Source: Adenanthera pavonina (lineage: Eukaryota; Streptophyta; Magnoliopsida; Fabales; Fabaceae). From it: DNA of 64,000 nt. The stretch covers positions 30,538,001 to 30,602,000 of the forward strand of contig JAIVEN010000016.1 in the NCBI GenBank assembly GCA_026686845.1, given 5' to 3'. Below, in pieces: positions 57,322-64,000 of this stretch. The position numbers and the translations under genes were made by a program. Below the pieces are notes generated by a model, which had not been told where the DNA came from, searched no databases, and worked only from the letters and a program-made list of their open reading frames with translations. Positions within the stretch are counted from its first letter, which is position 1. Each line of letters opens with the position of its first letter.

Positions 57322-58900
57322 TTACAGTTCACTGGGATTTACCATACCCAATTCTCTCCTTATTTTGCAATGCCTGTCTTCTGATAGAGGCTTTGTGAGT
57401 ATATCAGCAACTTGATCCTCTGTTGGGATGTACTCCAACCTGACTTCTCCTTTCAGAACGTGATCCCTTATGAAGTGGTACCTAACTTCAATATGTTTTG
57501 TCCTTGAGTGCATGACAGGATTTTTGGTGATATTTATGGCACTTTGGTTGTCACACATGATTGGTATCTCTTTCATTTTAACCTCAAGATCTTCAAGCTG
57601 CTGCTTCATCTAGATGATTTGGACACAACAGCTTCCATCTACAACATACTCAGCTTCTGCAGTGGATAAAGCCACACTGTTTTGCTTTTTGTTGAACCAT
57701 GAAACCAGGGATCCTCCAAGAAACTGACAAGTTCCACTTGTGCTTTTTCTATCAGTTTTGGATCCTGCAAAATCAGCATCATTGTATCCTTTGAGATCTT
57801 TTCCATTGCTTTTTGGATACCAAAGACCTATCAGTGATGTTCCAATAAGATATCTGAAAATTCTTTTCACAGCAGTTGCATGGGTTTCTTTGGGGCATGA
57901 TTGGAACCTTGCACACATACAGACACTGAACATAATGTCAGGTCTGCTGGCAGTGAAGTACAGCAGGGATCCAATCATTCTTCTGTACTGAGTAATTTCA
58001 AACATCTTCCCATTCTCATCCATGTCCAGTTTGGTTGCAGTAGCCATAGGAGTTCCCATTGGCTTGGCATTCTCCATTCCAAACTTCTTTAGCAGCTCCT
58101 TTAGATACTTGGATTGACTGAGAAAGATGTCATCATCTCGCTGTCTGATTTGCAGTCCAAGGAAGAAGTTGAGTTCACCAATCATAGACATCTCGAATTC
58201 TCCCTGCATTAACTTAGAAAATTTCTTGCAAAGAGCTTCATCAATAGCACCGAAAATAATATCATCAACATAGATTTGAACAATTAGTAAATCTTTGTTT
58301 TCTTTCTTAGTGAATAAAGTTGTGTCAACTTTGCCTCTATTGAAACCCTTTTCAGTTAGAAAATTGCTTAGTCTCTCATACCATGCTCTAGGGGCTTGTT
58401 TTAAACCATAAAGAGCTTTCTTTAGTTTATAAACATGGTTTGGTTTTGTAGAATCCTCAAAACCTGGAGGTTGATCTACATAAACTTCTTCCATGATATA
58501 TCCATTTAGAAAGGCACTCTTTACATTCATTTGATACAGTAAAATATTTTTCATGCATGCATATGCTAGCAGTAGTCTTATTTCTTCTAATCTAGCTACT
58601 GGTGCAAAGGTTTCTTCAAAATCAATACCTTCTTCCTGATTATACCCTTTAGCAACCAATCTAGCTTTATTTCTAATTATTGTTCCAGATTCATCAAGTT
58701 TATTTCTGAAAACCCATTTGGTACCAATAACAGGATGATTATTGGGTTTAGGCACTAAATCCCAAACTTGATTTCTTTCAAATTGATTTAATTCATCTTG
58801 CATAGCCAAAATCAAGTATTCATCAGTTAGGGCTTCTTCAGCACATTTGGGTTCACTTTGAGAAATGAAAGCACAGTTGAGCATTGTCTATATACCATTT
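57322..58900 (-). pseudogene. Copia-2 RT-RNase H, fused to the protease start
   Basis: Read on the minus strand, KWYIDNA (protease start) runs straight into the RT linker CAFISQSEPKC. RT then follows with RNKLDESG, KARLVAKGYNQ, FAPVARLEEIR, YVDD and SRPDIMFSVCMCARFQ. In the first metal-binding motif the Asp is Asn (YQMNVKSAFLNG), so RT should be inactive. RNase H (GYNDADFAGSKTDRKSTSG, AEAEY, MCDNQSAI) is nearly complete, with one TAG (57610-57612) in place of a Trp. Ends VNPSEL. Confidence 0.9.
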
Positions 58901-58941
58901 GTTCCTTTTCTTAGCTTTGAGACAGACCTGCAAAACAATGT

Positions 58942-60738
58942 TTATGTTTTCCTTTTAGGTACCCAAATTTGATTGGGTCCTTTTAGGTCAGTAGATTTTT
59001 CCCTAGATGCAAATGCAACTTTGGAAACCCATTTAACTTTTCTGCCAAGTCCATTTTTCTTCAAAGCACAAGAACTGAAAATATGTCCCCTTTTGTTACA
59101 AAAATGACAGGTAGTGAAGGGACTGCTAGATTGAGAAGTAGGAAGAAAACAATGCAGATAATATTTTTGTCTTGCATGCCTTAGTTGATTATATGTTTCA
59201 ATGCGAGAAGACATGTGATCTTTCGTTTTGTTTCTCTCAGCATGCACAAAATGTCTCATGTATGCATTCTGGTTTTTCTTCCTAATTTTTTCTTTGACAG
59301 CACATGGATCATAGCCAAGACCAGCTTTTCCTTGTGATATTCTTTGGCTCCCCATCAAGGCAAACAACATATCTTTACCTTTAGTGAGCCTAGACATACT
59401 TTTTACTAGATATTCATTAGCTTGCTTTAGTTCAATGCATGAAGTACAGCAAACAGATTCAGCAGTAGATAGAGAGGTGATTTCAGAAATATTGCTTTGA
59501 GATTCCAGTTTATTAATCCTTCTCTTTACTAGTTTTAGTTCTTTGGTAACTTTAATAAACTCATCATGAAGCTCATGAAATGCATCAAGTAACTCAGAAT
59601 ATGAAGGTTCAGATTCATATACCTCTTCTTCCTTATCACTGCTGCATGAGGGTTCGGCTTCTTTAGAAGCAAGTGCCATCAGACAGATGTTGGCAATCTC
59701 ATCCTCATCCTCTTCCCCCTCATCTAAGCTATTGCCCCATATTGATGAGATGTAGGCTTTCTTCTTCTTCCCTTTGTCAGTAGCTTTCTTATCCTTTTCT
59801 TGCTTTTTGAGGAATTGAGGACAATCCCATTTGATGTGTCCCTGCTTCTTGTATTCATAGCAAATCACAGCCTCTTTTGTCTCTCTCTTGCTTTCACCAG
59901 CTACTCCCTTCTTGAAGAACTTCTTGTTCTTCTTATTGTAGAATCTTCCGAATTTTCTGACCATCATAGCTAGAGTTTCTTCATCCAGCTCATCTCCTTC
60001 GTCAGATTCTTCTTCCTTTTCATCAGCAGCTTTGAGGGCAAGGCCTTTCTTCTTTCTGTCTAGCCCAACTTCCTTGAGAGCTTTGATTTTTCCTTCATAC
60101 TCTTCAAGGCTGTCAAAGAGAGCTGTGACAGAGGCCATTGATTCTCCTCTGGCTTCCTCTATTGCTGTCACCTTGGGCTGTCATTCCAGAGGGAGAGCTC
60201 TGAGTATCTTTCTTACTTTTTCAGACTGAGTGTATTCCTTTCCCAGGCTCTTCAATTGATTCATAATGAGAGTAAATCTCTTTTGGAGCTCCTTTACAGT
60301 TTCTCCTTCAGCCATTCTGAAGCTTTCATACTCTCCAATGCATGTGTTCAGTCTATTTTCCCTGACCCCAGTTGTTCCTTCATGTACAATCTGCAGAGTA
60401 TCCTACATCCCTTTTGCATTGGAGCATTGTGAGACTCTATAGAATTCGTCCTGGTTCAGGGCACTGACTAAACAGTGCTTTGCTTTGTAATTTAGCAGGA
60501 CTCTCCTTCTGTCTTCCTCATTCCACTCTGCTTCTAGCTTCTCTTTGTGTCTTCCATCTTCAGTTAGAGTCATTGGGACGAAATCTCTTTTCTCAATGAC
60601 TGACCAAATATCAAGATCAATTGATTGGAGGTAAATCTGCATCCTCATCTTCCAGTACCCATTATGTTCTCCACTGAAGCCTGGTGGTCTATTAGTGTTT
60701 TTCCCTTTAGGAAGTATGCTTTCTCCAAAGCCAGCCAT
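58942..60738 (-). pseudogene. Copia-2 gag
   Basis: Starts MAGFGESI (60738). TAG at 60403-60405 and TGA at 60181-60183 each replace a Trp codon; the rest is open to 58942. The first zinc knuckle reads CYEYKKQGHIKWDC, with the second Cys changed to Tyr; the second, CHFCNKRGHIFSSC, is intact. The acidic stretch and heptad-like ELKLVKRRINKLESQ lie between them. Two stops are enough to block translation. Confidence 0.9.
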
Positions 60739-60779
60739 CTTAATTCCCGGACTGTGAGATCCTTTGAATGGGAATTCGA

Positions 60780-60791
60780 GCTCTAATACCA
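60780..60791 (-). other. Copia-2 primer-binding site
   Basis: TGGTATTAGAGC on the minus strand; one C-to-T change from TGGTATCAGAGC, two bases from the LTR. Confidence 0.85.
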
Positions 60792-60793
60792 CT

Positions 60794-62652
60794 TGTTAGC
60801 AAGGCTGACTTCCCAAGAGGGGGGTGAATTGGGAAGATTGAAATTTTTCTGCACAAAGTGAAATGGGTGAAGATAGCACAGTGTAATGGAAGCAATGTAT
60901 AAAACAGAGCAAGCAGAAAAGTAAAGATAAGGAGAAGAAGACTCTGTAATTTATCCTGGTTCGGTCTATCCACTTGACCTACGTCCAGTCCCCAAGACAA
61001 CTCTTAAGATTTTTCACTATACAGCAAGAATTCAACAGGCTTCTTGCTAATGCCACAATACAACGAGTATGCTCTGTTTCTGGAGCTTTCTCAATCTCTC
61101 TAAGCACTTCTATAATGTGCTTCCCAATCCCCTTGTGATTTTCCCTCACAAGTAAATCTATCTTCCAGATGAAGAGTAGATTCTTTACAAAGATATAACT
61201 CTCTTGAATAGAGTAGATATGAAGGTTAAAGTACAGATATTGCAGTTGAGAGGATAAAAGCTTTTGAGATGAAGATTTGACAGAGATTCGGTATATACAA
61301 GTTTGATTCGTTACCCACAACTTCAAATGATGTTATATTTATAGATTTAGGTCTCAAATGTCTGTTAGAGACAAAATCTATCCGTTAGGGAAGTTATCCA
61401 ACGGTTACTCTAAAAAACTATCTATTTACCAACCGCATTTAATGTTTCTGACATACTGAAATTCGAATTTTGATTGGTCAACAGACGAATTTCGAAGAAA
61501 CTGAAGGTTAAAGCTTCCAACATTACAGCACGAAGTTCGTCCGTTCATGAAGTGAAATTCGAATTTTGATGCTTGTAAAATATTTTCACAATGTGACATA
61601 CGAATTTTCAAGAAGAAAGTTTTTCGGTTAAGTGTGAACAGTGTTTTCAAATTTCTACAGTGCCTTCGAAATTCAAATTTTGGAACCCCAAAATTCGTCT
61701 GTCTATAGAACATTTCAAGGAGGCACAATAGTTTACTTTCTTCGAAATTCGAATGTTGAAGGAGTGAAGTTCGTCTGTCAGAGAGATTCTTTTCATACTA
61801 ACTTCAACATTCGAAGTTACAAAACTCTGTCATTCGTATGTCAATATTTCATTTCAATAGACTCACAACCTAAGCTTCTAAATTTTGAATTTTAATGTTC
61901 AAAGTTCGTCTGACAGAAAGCAGTTTTGAAACTTAAATTATTCTTGATCTCAGATGAACCTTAACATTGTTTCAGATGAATTTCTTCCATTTTCATAAGT
62001 TGTGTTTTGTCTGAAATTCAAATTTTGAAGACTTAAAGTTCGTCTATTTCAAAGAAGCTCCTTTCAGACTTATATGAAAATTTGAATGTTGGAAAACCAA
62101 AGTTCGTCTGTCAGAGAGCATTTTTAAACTCAATTTCTTCTTGAATTCAGATGAACTTCAACATTATTTCAGACGAATTTCTTTGGTTCTCACAAACTGC
62201 ATTTTATCTGAAATTCAAATATTGGAGATGTGAAGTTCGTCTGTCACTAAAAGACTTCTTTCAGACTCTGATGAAAATTCGAATATTGGAGAATCAAAAT
62301 TCGTCTAACAGAGAGACATCTCTTCAGACTTATTCAGTTTTATCTCAAAATTCAAATTTCCAAAGGTAAAGTTCGAATTTCCAATATGACAGTTCAATTT
62401 AAACTTTCAAACTTTGTCTGTTTGTGGGTATTTTTCAGATAAGTCAAGATTTAACATAAAATCAAGGTTTAAAAACATCTTTTCTTAAAATCAAAATCTT
62501 TTACCCTCATTTAAACATAACAAAAGATCCTACAGAAGATCTAGCAGCTATTACTCAGAAATTCTTCTCTTGAAACACTTTGATCTCCTTTGATATCTTC
62601 AGTCCAAGCTCTTGGATGTTAGTTTGAAATCATCAAAATTCTTGATTCAACA
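60794..62652 (-). repeat. Copia-2 5' LTR
   Basis: 1859 bp, near-identical to 51945-53804. TATA-like box on the minus strand at about 61336-61343 (TATAAATA). Ends in TTCAACA before GTGTG. Confidence 0.93.
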
Positions 62653-63420
62653 GTGTGGGAGTAAAAAGCTTTGATTTAGGAATTTGATAAAGTTTTGCAT
62701 AAACAAGATTAAAAATGGTTATCCGTAACTTCAAATGAAATTCTATTTATAGATTTATGGCTTAACAAGTCATTAGACACTTGATCTAGTCATTAAAAAC
62801 ATTAACCAACTGTTACTCTGCAAAAATAGCCATTTACCAATTGCATTTAATATGTTTGACATGCCAAAATTCGAATTTTGGTATGCAACAAATGAATTTC
62901 ACAGAGACAGAAAGTTAAGAATTTTAACTTTGAACTTCAACAGACATCTGCTCAGTAGTGAAATTATCATATGTTAGAACATATGGCTTTTCATACTTAA
63001 AGTGCATCTATTGAGTTTGAACAATTGTCATATGTTTTTATAGTGCACTCAAAATTCAAAATTCTGAAACTGAACTTTGTCTATCAGAGGCTTATTCAAT
63101 ATGGCACATAAGTTCTCCTTTGTGAAATTCTCATTTTGAAATACTAATTTTAAAGTCCAAAGTTCGTATGTCAGAAAGAGCAACTTTAAACTTATTTTGT
63201 ACTTCAACGACATTCGAATTTTGACTAAATGTCAGACGAATTTTGCACATATGCATTAACAATTTTTAACTTGAAATTTGAATTTCAGAACTAAAATTCG
63301 TCTGTCAAAGATGAAATCTCTGTATATTTGAATTTTTTTAAGTAAAGTCTAAATTTTGTACAAAATACTCATGAGTTAACAAACAACATTTGTCTGTTAG
63401 TAAGTATTTAACAAAACTAA
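62653..63420 (-). mobile_element. Older Copia LTR, right part (U3 truncated)
   Basis: Continues the LTR begun at 51485: TTCAAATGAAATTCTATTTATAG matches the TATA region, followed by diverged CAGACGAA and AAATTCG motifs to CATTTGTCTGTTAG near 63395. The distal CTTGATTCAACA end is missing. Confidence 0.7.
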
Positions 63421-63840
63421 CACATACTGACATAGGATTGTGAACACCATATTTTATCTGAGTTTTAATATAAAATAATAAAATTTTTTATTTAAGTCTA
63501 ATTTGATGAAGGTGAAAATAAAAAAATGTGTTTCCATTAGAATTAATTTTGATAAAGAAAAAAATATAAAAAAAGCAATAATGGAAAATTCCTAAAAAAA
63601 TTAATAATAATCATATCTTAAGAATAGGAATTTCTCTTTTATGAGATTTTTAAATTCGTTGAGATTTTGATTTACAAAGAAAAAATAATAATAAAAGCCA
63701 AATAAAAATGTACATCATAAAAGATTTGGATTTGATTGCAATATTATTGCATAAAAATTAATAATGATAAAGATAAAATAAAAAGCAAATAATTTGATCT
63801 GATTACGCATTAATGATGATTTGCATTAGGTTTTTCCTCC
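63421..63840. other. Gene-free AT-rich stretch
   Basis: Nothing recognised; it may be the promoter region of the feature at the right edge. Confidence 0.3.
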
Positions 63841-63846
63841 CTTATC

Positions 63847-63854
63847 TATATAAA
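63847..63854 (+). promoter_or_regulatory. TATA box near the right edge
   Basis: TATATAAA followed by a purine-rich GAGAGAAAGAGAGAG leader (63900-63918), typical of a plant core promoter and 5' UTR, though an LTR could look the same. Confidence 0.4.
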
Positions 63855-63920
63855 GGAATTGTAGGTCATGGATCAGAGAGGATCAAAGATAAAGAAGAAA
63901 TTGAGAGAAAGAGAGAGTGT

Positions 63921-64000
63921 ATGGATAGTGGTTTGAGAGTGAAGAAAAGTTGTGAATTTGTGTTGGTTTTTTGGGATAAAACTCAAGATAGGAAATTTCT
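63921..64000 (+). CDS. Possible gene start, runs off the window
   Basis: ATG at 63921, 67 bp after the TATA box, opens a frame (MDSGLRVKKSCEFVLVFWD...) of 26 codons with no stop before the window ends. An upstream ATG at 63870 stops after 22 codons. Not recognised; too short to judge. Confidence 0.2.
   Translation, partial: MDSGLRVKKSCEFVLVFWDKTQDRKF

Larger units (their letters stand above)
51945..62652 (-). mobile_element. Copia-2: Sirevirus-type element lacking protease and integrase
   Basis: 10,708 bp, LTRs 51945-53804 and 60794-62652, target duplication GTGTG (51940-51944; 62653-62657). Minus-strand order: LTR, primer site, gag, RT, RNase H, spacer, env-position ORF, purine tracts, LTR. 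Relative to Copia-1 a deletion near 58875-58885 joins the first protease residues to the linker before RT, removing protease and integrase. In about 110 aligned LTR bases I counted six differences, all transitions, so it is younger than Copia-1. Confidence 0.95.

Overview
This is plant nuclear DNA, very AT-rich, from a transposon-dense chromosomal region. Two host genes can be read: a spliced ROP-interactive CRIB (RIC) protein gene and a single-exon DUF7086 gene. The TE types (Sirevirus-type Copia, Tat-type Gypsy LTR, Helitron, CACTA, MULE, Stowaway- and hAT-like MITEs) fit an angiosperm, most likely a eudicot. I cannot name the species.

Layout. 1-6774 is a decayed plus-strand Helitron with Rep and helicase remnants, a recognisable 3' hairpin and CTAG end, and an inserted solo Copia LTR (1681-3342, target duplication AATAT). 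6780-8820 holds degraded TE debris. 8833-11856 (minus) is the RIC gene in four coding exons with a MITE in one intron. 12960-18761 is a block of DNA transposons: a hAT-like MITE, a long inverted-repeat element with a CACTA-like element nested in it, a LINE scrap, and a sharply bounded CACTA element (16690-18761, target duplication AAC). 18963-19970 (minus) is the intact DUF7086 gene. 20-31 kb holds MITEs, Helitron ends, a CACTA end, a probable short solo LTR, a tandem duplication and a MULE-like element.

31533-43276 is a full-length plus-strand Copia element (target duplication ATACT). It has two about 1.66 kb LTRs, an initiator-Met-tRNA primer site, gag, pol and an extra env-position ORF, all broken by stops and frameshifts. 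45172-48627 is a 3.46 kb solo Tat-like LTR (target duplication GTTAT). 51945-62652 is a younger minus-strand Copia relative (target duplication GTGTG) inserted in an older LTR. It has lost protease and integrase by deletion but keeps an uninterrupted 734-codon env-position ORF. The right edge has a TATA box and an open frame running off the window.

The promoter region upstream of the DUF7086 gene (about 20.0-21.24 kb) exists a second time, split by nested insertions, at 29.2-29.3, 31.2 and 44.25-45.17 kb. This paralogous block gives approximate empty sites for several insertions and an order of events: duplication, then Stowaway-like and hAT-like MITEs, then Copia, with MULE and Tat insertions at separate points. 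I found no new defence or metabolic system. The less ordinary signals are tRNA-like promoter boxes inside two different CACTA-type elements, a reiterated motif in the Copia LTRs and pol-env spacers, and the protease/integrase-less Copia derivative with an open 3' ORF.
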